Assembly: GCF_900101745.1 (NCBI RefSeq)
Contig: NZ_FNAD01000009.1
Span: 167,364 to 231,363 of the forward strand
Reading direction: 5' to 3'
DNA: 64,000 nucleotides
Source of the DNA: Glycomyces harbinensis
GTDB lineage: Bacteria; Actinomycetota; Actinomycetes; Mycobacteriales; Micromonosporaceae
Position 1 is the stretch's first letter; every line of letters begins with the position of its first letter. This document shows positions 56,679 through 64,000 of the stretch, one piece after another. The notes under the pieces were generated by a model. That model searched no databases. It saw only the letters and a program-made list of their open reading frames with translations, and was not told where the DNA came from. Made by a program: the position numbers and the translations under genes.

Positions 56679-58138
56679 ACCCGGCTCTGCGACGCATGGG
56701 CATCATCGCCCTGATCCTGCTGGGCGCCCTCATCGCCCAGGCCACGTGGGTGGGCTTCTTCCACCACGACGACTACCAGGGCCTGGCCAACTCCCGCACC
56801 CTCATCGCCGAGTACGAGGTCCCGCGCGGCCAGATCCTCGCCGGCGACACCGTGATCGCCCAGTCCGTGCCGACCGACCCCGGCAGCAGCTACGGCTACA
56901 AGCGCGACTACCCCGAAGGCGACTACTTCGGCAACATCACCGGCTTCAAGTCGATCAACTACGGCGCCAGCAACATCGAGTACGCCGAGAACTCCCTCCT
57001 CAACGGCACCAGCTCGCTCTTGGCGTTCGACGACTTCTGGGCCACGATCTCCAAGGACCGCAAGGCGGGCGGCAACGTCGTCACCACCCTCGACGCCGAC
57101 CTCCAGCGGGCCGCGTACGACGCGCTCGAGGCCACCGGCGTCAAGGGCGGCGCCGTCGTCATCGACCCGCAGACCGGCCGCATCCTCGCCGAGGCCTCCT
57201 ACCCCGGCTGGAACCCGACCGACATCTCCTCCAACAACGGCGACACCGCCACCGCGGCCAAGACCGCGCTCGACGAGGACGAGGACAACCCGGGCCTGGA
57301 CCGCACCCGCTCGGACTACTACCCGCCCGGCTCGACCTTCAAGACCATTGTGGCCGCCGCGTACATCGAGAACGGCGGCAGCGCCGACTCGATGGTCCCG
57401 GCCGGGAACGGCTACACGGCCCCCAACACCGACCACGAGATCACCAACTCGAACAACCAGTGCCCCCAAGAGGAGATGACCCTCGAAGAGGCCTTCGCGA
57501 AGTCCTGCAACACCACGTTCGCCCGCCTGTGCGTCGAAGAGCTCAGCGCCGACGACATCACCGAGATGGCGAACGCCTTCGGCTTCGGCGAGGCCTTCGA
57601 GACCCCGCTGCCGACCGTGCCCTCCGCGACCGGCGACATCACCGAAGACGCCTTCCGCGCCCAGGCCTGCATCGGCCAGCAGGAGGTGCGCGAGACCGTG
57701 CTCCAGAACGCGATCGTCGCCGCGACCATCGCCAACGACGGCGAGCGGATGAACCCGCAGATCATCGCCGAGCTGACCGACTCCGAGGGCGACACCGTCC
57801 AGCAGGGCGGCGAGGACTCCGCCGGGCGCGTCATCGACATCGACACCGCCCAGGAGCTCCGGATCCTCCAGGAAGCGGTCGTCGAGGAGGGTTCGGGCTC
57901 GAACGCCCAGATCGAGGGCTACACCGTCGGCGGCAAGACCGGCACCGCCCAGCACTCCGACGACCGCGACAACCGCGAGCCCGACCACGGCTGGTTCCAC
58001 GGCTGGGCCATGGACGACGGCGAACCCGCCGTCGCGGTCTGCGTGTTCCTCGACTCCTACGGTGACGGCGCCTCCGGCCAGGCCGCCCAGATCTCCGGCG
58101 ACCTCATGGAGCAGTACCTCGAAGGGCGATCCGAATGA
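56675..58138 (+). CDS. pbpA: class B penicillin-binding protein PbpA
   Basis: 487 residues. One N-terminal membrane helix (about 7-24) anchors it outside. The transpeptidase carries the SxxK nucleophile in PPGSTFKTIVAAAYIENG, the SxN box in AKSCNTTFARLC and the KTG box in VGGKTGTAQ. PbpA is the cross-linking partner of RodA. The start codon overlaps the rodA stop (ATGA), so both are made in equal amounts. The PBP dimerisation part (25-150) includes YEVPRGQILAGDTVIAQS. Downstream, a 250-base gap before pknA may hold a second promoter. Confidence 0.96.
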   Translation: MNPALRRMGIIALILLGALIAQATWVGFFHHDDYQGLANSRTLIAEYEVPRGQILAGDTVIAQSVPTDPGSSYGYKRDYPEGDYFGNITGFKSINYGASNIEYAENSLLNGTSSLLAFDDFWATISKDRKAGGNVVTTLDADLQRAAYDALEATGVKGGAVVIDPQTGRILAEASYPGWNPTDISSNNGDTATAAKTALDEDEDNPGLDRTRSDYYPPGSTFKTIVAAAYIENGGSADSMVPAGNGYTAPNTDHEITNSNNQCPQEEMTLEEAFAKSCNTTFARLCVEELSADDITEMANAFGFGEAFETPLPTVPSATGDITEDAFRAQACIGQQEVRETVLQNAIVAATIANDGERMNPQIIAELTDSEGDTVQQGGEDSAGRVIDIDTAQELRILQEAVVEEGSGSNAQIEGYTVGGKTGTAQHSDDRDNREPDHGWFHGWAMDDGEPAVAVCVFLDSYGDGASGQAAQISGDLMEQYLEGRSE

Positions 58139-58388
58139 CCCGTAACGCTCCGCCGACCGCGGACTTACGCTTCGGCGCCGGTACGGGACGGAACAACACG
58201 AGAACGACACGGTTTCCTCAAGATCCGCTGACAGGGCAACCGAACCGGGCGCCCGCACGTGGATCCTGGGAGAGAGTGCGACAGCCCTGCTCCCCGTATT
58301 CACGGGGTCAGACCCTGGGCGGCCTGCCAGTAGACTGAAGCGTCGATCCCCCCGGAGCTGATCCCTCCAAAAGATTTGAGGAGACGCC

Positions 58389-59681
58389 GTGTTGAGCCCC
58401 GAAATGCTCCTCGGGCAACGCTATCGCCTGCGCGAACGCATTGCCGTGGGCGGCATGGGCGAGGTCTGGCGGGCCGAGGACACCGTTCTCGAACGCACGG
58501 TGGCCCTCAAGGCCATGCTGCCCTCGCTCCTGAGCGAGCCCGGATTCGAGAAGCGCTTCGCCGCCGAGGCGAAGACCGTGGCCGCCCTCACCCACCCGCA
58601 CATCGTCAGCGTCCACGACTTCGGCAACGCCGACCTGCCCAGCGGCGAGACCACCGCCTACCTCGTCATGGAGTTCATCGAGGGCAAATCCCTCGCCGAC
58701 CTCATCGCCGAGCGCGGCCGCATCGACGCCCGCGAGCTCATGCCCATCATCGCGGCCACCGCCGACGCCCTCCAGCACGCCCACGACCGCGGCATCATCC
58801 ACCGCGACATCAAACCCGGCAACATCCTCGTCCGCGCCCGCGACGGCCAGGCCGTGCTCACCGACTTCGGCATCGCCCGCTCAGGCGCCTCCGGCGACCT
58901 CACCGCCACCGGCGCCGTCATGGGCACCGCCTCCTACATCGCCCCCGAGCAGGCCGAAGGCACCGGCGTCCTGCCCTCCTCCGACATGTACTCGCTCGGC
59001 GTCGTCGCCTTCCACGGCCTCACCGGGCACCGGCCCTTCCAGGCCGAGAACCCCATCGAGCTCGCCCTCCACCACGTGCGCACCCCCGCCCCGCCGCTCC
59101 CGCAGGACATCCCCCCGGGCGTGCGGGCCTTCGTCGAGCGGGCCATGACCAAGAACCCCCACCAGCGGTTCGCCACCGGCGGCGAGATGGCCCTGTTCGC
59201 ACGCGGCGCCGTCGACGCCACCGGCGCGCCCCCCGCGACCTCCGTCATGCCCCCCGTCGGCCAGCTCCCGCAGCGCGCCGGCGTCGTGAGCATGGGCGGA
59301 CCCCTCGCGGGCGTCGCCGAACCCTCGTACGCCCCGCCCCCGCACACGCCCCCCGGGCCACCCCCGGGATCACCTCCCGGCATCAGCCTGGGAGCCCCGA
59401 CGCCGCCCCCGGCGTCCAACTCCGGAACGAACAAGACCCTGCTCGGCGCCATCGTGGGTGTGATCGCACTCGCCCTGGTGGGCGGTATGGTGTGGCTGCT
59501 CATGTCGATGAACGGCGACGCCGAACCCGGCGACGGCGATGGGGGCACCGAAGACGCGACCACCGCCGCCGAAGAGACCGTCGACGAAGACGACTCGCCG
59601 TCCGACACCGTCAGCACCCCCGACCAGAGCGGACCGGACGGCGGCGGCCTGGGGTCCTGCTTGCGCCAAGACTGTGACTGA
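58389..59681 (+). CDS. pknA: Ser/Thr protein kinase PknA
   Basis: 430 residues, GTG start with GAGGAGACGCC before it. The kinase domain covers about 12-270: glycine loop GGMGEVW, catalytic K41, HRDIKPGN with D140, DFG with D159, and IAPEQ. A Pro-rich juxtamembrane region, one membrane helix (about 355-375) and a short acidic extracellular end follow. It has no PASTA domain, as in mycobacterial PknA. It phosphorylates division and wall-synthesis proteins and is turned off by PstP. The 250-base gap upstream contains a small dyad (CCCCGT-ATTC-ACGGGG at 58292-58307) and may hold a promoter. Confidence 0.95.
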   Translation: MLSPEMLLGQRYRLRERIAVGGMGEVWRAEDTVLERTVALKAMLPSLLSEPGFEKRFAAEAKTVAALTHPHIVSVHDFGNADLPSGETTAYLVMEFIEGKSLADLIAERGRIDARELMPIIAATADALQHAHDRGIIHRDIKPGNILVRARDGQAVLTDFGIARSGASGDLTATGAVMGTASYIAPEQAEGTGVLPSSDMYSLGVVAFHGLTGHRPFQAENPIELALHHVRTPAPPLPQDIPPGVRAFVERAMTKNPHQRFATGGEMALFARGAVDATGAPPATSVMPPVGQLPQRAGVVSMGGPLAGVAEPSYAPPPHTPPGPPPGSPPGISLGAPTPPPASNSGTNKTLLGAIVGVIALALVGGMVWLLMSMNGDAEPGDGDGGTEDATTAAEETVDEDDSPSDTVSTPDQSGPDGGGLGSCLRQDCD

Positions 59682-59754
59682 TAGCGGGCTTCCGGGCCTG
59701 CCGCTGCGACTAGAATCAATCCGCGATGAACGGAACACGAGGACGTAAAACGCG

Positions 59755-61656
59755 ATGACGACAGCTCCCCGCCTGCTCGGCGGCAGATACGAGATCGGCG
59801 AGGTCGTCGGCTACGGCGGGATGGCAGAAGTCCACCGCGGTCGGGACCTGCGTCTCGGCCGTGACGTCGCGGTCAAGCTGCTGCGGGCCGACCTTTCTCG
59901 TGACGAGTCGTTCCTCATCCGCTTCCAGCGCGAAGCCCAGAACTCCGCCTCCCTCAACCACCCCAACATCGTCGCCGTCTTCGACACCGGCGAAGAGGGC
60001 GGCATCCCCTACATGGTCATGGAGTTCGTCAACGGACGGACCCTCAAGGAAGTCCTCCTCGCCGAGGGGCGCTTCGACGCCGCCGTCGCCTGCGAAGTCG
60101 TCGCCGACATGTGCTCGGCCCTCGACTTCAGCCACAAGCACCACATCATCCACCGAGACGTCAAGCCCGGCAACGTGATGCTCTCGGACACCAACCAGGT
60201 CAAGGTCATGGACTTCGGGATCGCCCGGGCGCTGGCCAGCAACCAGGCCACCATGACCCAGACCAGCGCCGTCATCGGCACCGCGCAGTACCTCTCGCCC
60301 GAGCAGGCGCGCGGCGAGACCGTCGACGCCCGCTCCGACGTGTACGCCGTCGGCTGCGTCCTCTATGAACTCCTCGTGGGGCACCCGCCGTTCACCGGCG
60401 ACAACCCCGTCTCGGTGGCCTACCAGCACGTCCGCGAGGAGGCCCGGCCGCCTTCGGAGCTCAACCCGGCGATCCCGGCCTCGGTGGACGCGGTGATCAT
60501 GAAGGCGCTGGCGAAGAACCCCGAGAACCGGTACCACTCGGCCGGGGAGATGCGCGAGGACCTGATCCGCGCCGCGCGCGGCCAGGCCGTCATGGCCCCC
60601 GCCGTGATGAGCGCCGAGGCGCGCACCCAGCTGATCGACGCGGACTCGACCGCCCCGATCCGGCCGATCGCCACGTCGTCGAGCAGGAAGCGGCCCTGGC
60701 TGATCACGCTGGGCGTGATCCTGGCGCTGGTCGCGGTGACCGCGGCGGCCTGGGGGATATCGCGGATGATGAACCAGGCCGCGATGGTGACCGTGCCGTC
60801 GGTGATCGGCCAGGCCGAGGCCGAGGCCGTGGACGCGGTGGAGGCCGAGGGGCTCCAGGTCGAAGTGGAGTACGAGAAGGCCACCGATCCGGACAGCACC
60901 GACATCGGCAACGTCACCGAGCAGACCCCCGCCCCGGGCGACGAGGTCGAGGAGGACACCACGGTGAGGTTGACCGTGCTCCAGGCGCCCGACCTGGTGC
61001 CCGTTCAGGACGTGGTGGGCGACTCCTACGAGGACGCGAAGGCGACCCTTGAGGGGGACGGCCTCACGGTCGTCAAGGAAGAAGTGGCCAGCACCGAGGA
61101 ACCGGGCACGGTCCTCGGCCAGAACCCCGAGGACGGCACCGAGGTCGAGCTGAACACCGAGGTGACGCTGACCGTCTCGGCCGGCGGCCAGGCCGGTGTG
61201 CCGGACGTGGTCGGCCGGACCGTACAGTCCGCGATCGACACGCTCGAGGGCGCCGGGTTCGGCTACGAGGTCGTCTGGGGCAATGACGGCGACACCGAGG
61301 GCGCCGTCTACGCGCAGGATCCCGGCGCCGACTCGGTCGAGAATTCCGGCATCACGGTGACGATCACCGCCCAGGGCGTGGTGGTCCAGTGGGACGCCGC
61401 GATGACGCCGGCCGACCTCATGAACGCGCTCAACGGGATGGGCCTGGACGCCACGATCAGCGGCGACCCCGAGGCGGAGACCGTCGAGAGCGTCTCCGGC
61501 GAGGACGGAGAGCTCACCAGCGGCGCGGTGGTCGCCCCGGGTTCGACGATCACCATCACGGCGGCCGAGGACGACGGCGGCGGTGGCGGCGAGACGTCCG
61601 AGGATCCGACGACGTGCGACAACCCGTTGGACACGCCGCCCTGCGAGGACGAATAG
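59755..61656 (+). CDS. pknB: Ser/Thr protein kinase PknB with PASTA domains
   Basis: 633 residues. The kinase domain (10-275) has YGGMAEV, K41, HRDVKPGN with D135, DFG with D153, and an activation loop with T168 and T170 in TMTQT, matching the autophosphorylated pair of mycobacterial PknB. A linker and one membrane helix (about 316-340) lead to the extracellular part. Three clear PASTA repeats and a more divergent fourth follow; they bind muropeptides or lipid II. The end is acidic with two cysteines. It links wall status to division and is the last gene of the cluster. A T-ended hairpin follows. Confidence 0.97.
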   Translation: MTTAPRLLGGRYEIGEVVGYGGMAEVHRGRDLRLGRDVAVKLLRADLSRDESFLIRFQREAQNSASLNHPNIVAVFDTGEEGGIPYMVMEFVNGRTLKEVLLAEGRFDAAVACEVVADMCSALDFSHKHHIIHRDVKPGNVMLSDTNQVKVMDFGIARALASNQATMTQTSAVIGTAQYLSPEQARGETVDARSDVYAVGCVLYELLVGHPPFTGDNPVSVAYQHVREEARPPSELNPAIPASVDAVIMKALAKNPENRYHSAGEMREDLIRAARGQAVMAPAVMSAEARTQLIDADSTAPIRPIATSSSRKRPWLITLGVILALVAVTAAAWGISRMMNQAAMVTVPSVIGQAEAEAVDAVEAEGLQVEVEYEKATDPDSTDIGNVTEQTPAPGDEVEEDTTVRLTVLQAPDLVPVQDVVGDSYEDAKATLEGDGLTVVKEEVASTEEPGTVLGQNPEDGTEVELNTEVTLTVSAGGQAGVPDVVGRTVQSAIDTLEGAGFGYEVVWGNDGDTEGAVYAQDPGADSVENSGITVTITAQGVVVQWDAAMTPADLMNALNGMGLDATISGDPEAETVESVSGEDGELTSGAVVAPGSTITITAAEDDGGGGGETSEDPTTCDNPLDTPPCEDE

Positions 61657-61671
61657 CCTTAGCTGAAATCG

Positions 61672-61698
61672 GGGCCCTGCCGCACTGCGGCGGGGCCC
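61672..61698 (+). terminator. intrinsic terminator after pknB
   Basis: Twelve pairs, one of them G-T (GGGCCCTGCCGC, loop ACT, GCGGCGGGGCCC), then TTTT. It closes the kinase cluster. Confidence 0.85.
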
Positions 61699-61702
61699 TT
61701 TT

Positions 61703-62219
61703 CAGCGCCGAGCGGACCTCGCGGTAGCGGAGGTAGACGATGTTGGGCCCGTTTCGGCCGCCGCCGCAGTAGTAGTGGATTCGACACTAGGGTGGCTGGT
61801 TCACAAGGGGCGGGGGCTGCCGCGGTTAGGGAAGGCGGCGATGGGGGGTGGACTTGGAGTGGGGTGGCTCGTCGTCTGACGGGAGCGATTGGGTCTGGGT
61901 TAGAGCGGGCAGCGACGAAGAGGTCATCTTGAACCGGGGTCGGCGGGCGGCCGTCGGGCGGGCAAGGGGTGAGGCTCCCTTGAGGAGGCCGTCAGGCCGT
62001 CAGGCCGTCGGGCGGCCTGGTCCCGAGGCGCGGAGCGCCGAGGCGGGTGGCGGGTTGTGTTGCGGTGCAGGCGGTCTCAAGGGCGACATTGATGGTCCTC
62101 AATGGAATGTTCACTCCATCGAGTGATGACAGTGCGCGGTTGGCATGTCACTATTGGTATAGAACGCGGGATCGAAAAGCGGGAACACCTTCGAGAACAG
62201 CGGAAGGGAGACGAGACCC
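61703..62219. other. 517-base intergenic region with small tandem repeat
   Basis: No gene recognised. AGGCCGTC is repeated three times without gaps (61986-62009). The last 120 bases are less GC-rich and hold TATAGA at about 62157-62162, a possible -10 element for the HNH gene. A good ribosome-binding region (GGAAGGGAGACGAG) ends the gap. Confidence 0.5.
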
Positions 62220-64000
62220 ATGAGCACGTGCACCACCACCCCGGACCACTCGCTCACCGCCCCCGCTGCTGGCTCTCTCATCGTTCCGGCCGATTCCCGT
62301 TCGCGGGCGCGGGCCCTCCGCTCCACGCTCGATGCGGCCGCCTCGCTGATCAATGCCCAGCATGCGCAAGTCCTGTCGGCGGTGATCGCGATGAACGAGG
62401 CCAATCTCCACCGCTCCCAGTTCGGGTTCTCCGCGCTGCGGGATCTGCTGCTGTCGCAGTTCGACTTCACGTTCAACACGGCAGGCTCGATCGCGGCCAT
62501 CGCCCGCCTCGCCCGCAAGTTCACCGTCCTGGCACGGGCGGCAACGACCGGAGCGGCCAGGATCGACCAGGTCGCCTATGCCGTCCGCCAGCTCGACCAG
62601 ACCCCGGCCATGCGCCAGTTCGCCAAGACACCGTTCAGGGCCCCGGTCGCCTCACCCTTCGACCCCGACGTCACCTGCACGACCCCCGAAGCCATGGTCA
62701 GCGAGTACTGCGCGCATGCCTCGTTCAAGGACCTGCGCCGCCACCTCGATGAGCTGCGGGCCGCGATCGCCGAGGAGACCGAACTCCTCGATGCCCTGGG
62801 CGAGCAGTCCCTGCAACGCCTGGAGCTGACCGAGCAGGGCAACGGCATGTGGCACCTGGAAGGCGATCTCTCCGATGCCACCGGCAGGCTCCTGGACAAG
62901 TACTTGAAGACCGCCTGCCCGCCACCGCGCCAAGACGAGCAGGACGCCGAAGGGGTCTTGCCCCCGCAGGCGAACCGGCACGCCGAAGCCCTCCACCAAC
63001 TCCTCGCCGGATACGGCACGTCACCTGAAGCCGCCACCCGCCACGGGCACACCGCCACCCTCGACCTCACCGTCGACGTTCAGACGCTCCAGGGCCAGGA
63101 CACCGGGCGCCTGCCCCTTCTGGAAGGCCAGCCCGTCAGTGTCGCCCAGGCGCGTCTGCTGGCCTGTGAAGCCGGTGTCGTCCCCTCGGTCTTCGACTAC
63201 GAGGAAGGCGAGGCTGTCGAGCTCGGCCGGGCGCTGCGGCTGCCGAATGTCGCCCTGCGCCGCAAGCTCGAGCTGGAGCAGCCTGAGGGGTGTATCTGGA
63301 CCGGTTGCGACCGGCCGGTCGCCTGGACCGAAGCCCACCACATCACCCACTGGGCCGACGGCGGCTTGACGAACGCGGCCAACCTGATCCTGGTCTGCCG
63401 GTTCCACCACGGCCGCGTGCACACCACCGGCTGGTCGGTGGAGAAGACCGGCCCCGGCCAGGCCCTCATCACCCACCACGACCACCCCCACGCCAAGCGT
63501 GCCACCGCCAGTGACGGCACCGGTATCAAAGGGGTGCACGGCCACAGCGGCACTGACAACACCGAATGCGGGTGCTCAGACTGGCGCTCCGACGCCGACA
63601 TGGACGCCGAGCACCGAGACTCGGACTGGGATGCCTTCCCGACCGGGCTCTACCGCACCGAATGGTCCGACACCCTCACACCCGACCTGGACGCCCTCGA
63701 CCAAGAAGCCGACCGCCGGCAAACCCTCGCCGCGATCAAAGCCGCCAGGGCCAAAGCACGAGAACGCTTCGCCATCACAACACCGGACCCCGAACCCCAA
63801 GCCGCCCAAGGGCGTCGATCAAGGTCGGAGCCCGCCCTCACCGCCACCGCCACCGCACCGGGGCCGGGCCCTTCTCGGTCGACCGACTTCGGGGAACCGC
63901 CGTTCTTACCCTGCCCCAGCAGGCCACTGCTGGGGGAAGCGCCACACGCCAGGCGCAGCCCGAACCCACCACGCGGGATCGGGCCCCTCACCATGCCCAG
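62220..64000 (+). CDS. DUF222 and HNH endonuclease domain protein, open at the right edge
   Basis: At least 593 residues from the ATG at 62220 with no stop before the window ends. GGAAGGGAG lies about ten bases before it. The N-terminal DUF222 part begins after a Ser/Thr-rich stretch with ALRSTLDAAASLINAQHAQ and includes RRHLDELRAAIAEETELLDALG. The HNH motif lies at about residues 360-400: a CxxxxC pair, WTEAHHITHW, ADGGLTNAANLILVC and FHHGRVH. This is the 13E12-repeat/REP type that is multicopy in mycobacteria and other actinobacteria. Nuclease activity is plausible. The C-terminal 200 residues are low complexity, and the frame may extend only a little further. It lies outside the kinase cluster. 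Confidence 0.87.
   Translation, partial: MSTCTTTPDHSLTAPAAGSLIVPADSRSRARALRSTLDAAASLINAQHAQVLSAVIAMNEANLHRSQFGFSALRDLLLSQFDFTFNTAGSIAAIARLARKFTVLARAATTGAARIDQVAYAVRQLDQTPAMRQFAKTPFRAPVASPFDPDVTCTTPEAMVSEYCAHASFKDLRRHLDELRAAIAEETELLDALGEQSLQRLELTEQGNGMWHLEGDLSDATGRLLDKYLKTACPPPRQDEQDAEGVLPPQANRHAEALHQLLAGYGTSPEAATRHGHTATLDLTVDVQTLQGQDTGRLPLLEGQPVSVAQARLLACEAGVVPSVFDYEEGEAVELGRALRLPNVALRRKLELEQPEGCIWTGCDRPVAWTEAHHITHWADGGLTNAANLILVCRFHHGRVHTTGWSVEKTGPGQALITHHDHPHAKRATASDGTGIKGVHGHSGTDNTECGCSDWRSDADMDAEHRDSDWDAFPTGLYRTEWSDTLTPDLDALDQEADRRQTLAAIKAARAKARERFAITTPDPEPQAAQGRRSRSEPALTATATAPGPGPSRSTDFGEPPFLPCPSRPLLGEAPHARRSPNPPRGIGPLTMP

Overview
The window is high-GC DNA with dense coding on both strands and frequent GTG starts, as expected of a filamentous-type actinobacterium. 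Supporting families are the fhaA-fhaB-pstP-rodA-pbpA-pknA-pknB cell-division and kinase cluster, a Scr1-type XRE regulator with a DUF397 partner, an S-adenosyl methyltransferase of the PF04672 type, DUF2510/RDD and DUF4190 membrane proteins, LytR-CpsA-Psr (LCP) ligases, and a pSAM2-like integrative element. The genus cannot be fixed from the sequence; a Streptomyces, Glycomyces or Micromonospora relative is plausible.

Layout. 1-10.3 kb: an LCP gene plus the first codons of a second one running off the left edge, a zinc-ribbon membrane protein, a GGDEF protein, a GH114-like lipoprotein, a P1-family peptidase, a small unknown protein and two paralogous LPXTG surface proteins. 10.3-14.7 kb: glyA, a polytopic membrane protein whose stop codon is tandemly repeated, and a GCS2-like ligase. 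14.9-20.9 kb: an envelope-polysaccharide set (CDP-alcohol phosphatidyltransferase, GT4, polyprenyl-phosphate sugar transferase, UDP-xylose-synthase-like epimerase, LCP ligase). 21.1-24.1 kb: methyltransferase, XRE regulator, DUF397 and a small unknown gene.

24,321-38,961 is an actinomycete integrative and conjugative element (AICE) inserted in the 3' end of a tRNA-Arg (anticodon CCT). It is bounded by perfect 48-bp direct repeats. Its plus-strand core is the usual order of small leader genes, SpdB-like DUF2637 protein, FtsK/TraB translocase, small zinc protein, DnaB-N/DUF3987 replication protein, xis and int. A GntR repressor with its own operators controls the promoter of this core and is translationally coupled to a HAD phosphatase. 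The left part carries cargo: two zinc-ribbon membrane proteins, one a degenerate M48-like protease, and a very small GntR regulator. These flank a striking 257-bp block built from TGGCCA repeats with 35-bp near-perfect inverted ends.

39.1-48.8 kb returns to chromosome: an S4-like membrane protein, folB-folK-DUF3180, two permease-like membrane paralogs without an ATPase, a small protein pair, a GntR/UTRA regulator, a DeoR regulator divergent from nagA, and a DUF4190 protein. 49.3-61.7 kb: RDD protein-hisC, a small XRE regulator, then fhaA, fhaB, pstP, rodA, pbpA, pknA and pknB, which together control septal and elongation peptidoglycan synthesis by Ser/Thr phosphorylation. The right edge holds a DUF222-HNH endonuclease-like gene that is open to the end of the window. 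Perfect GC-rich hairpins follow most transcription units.
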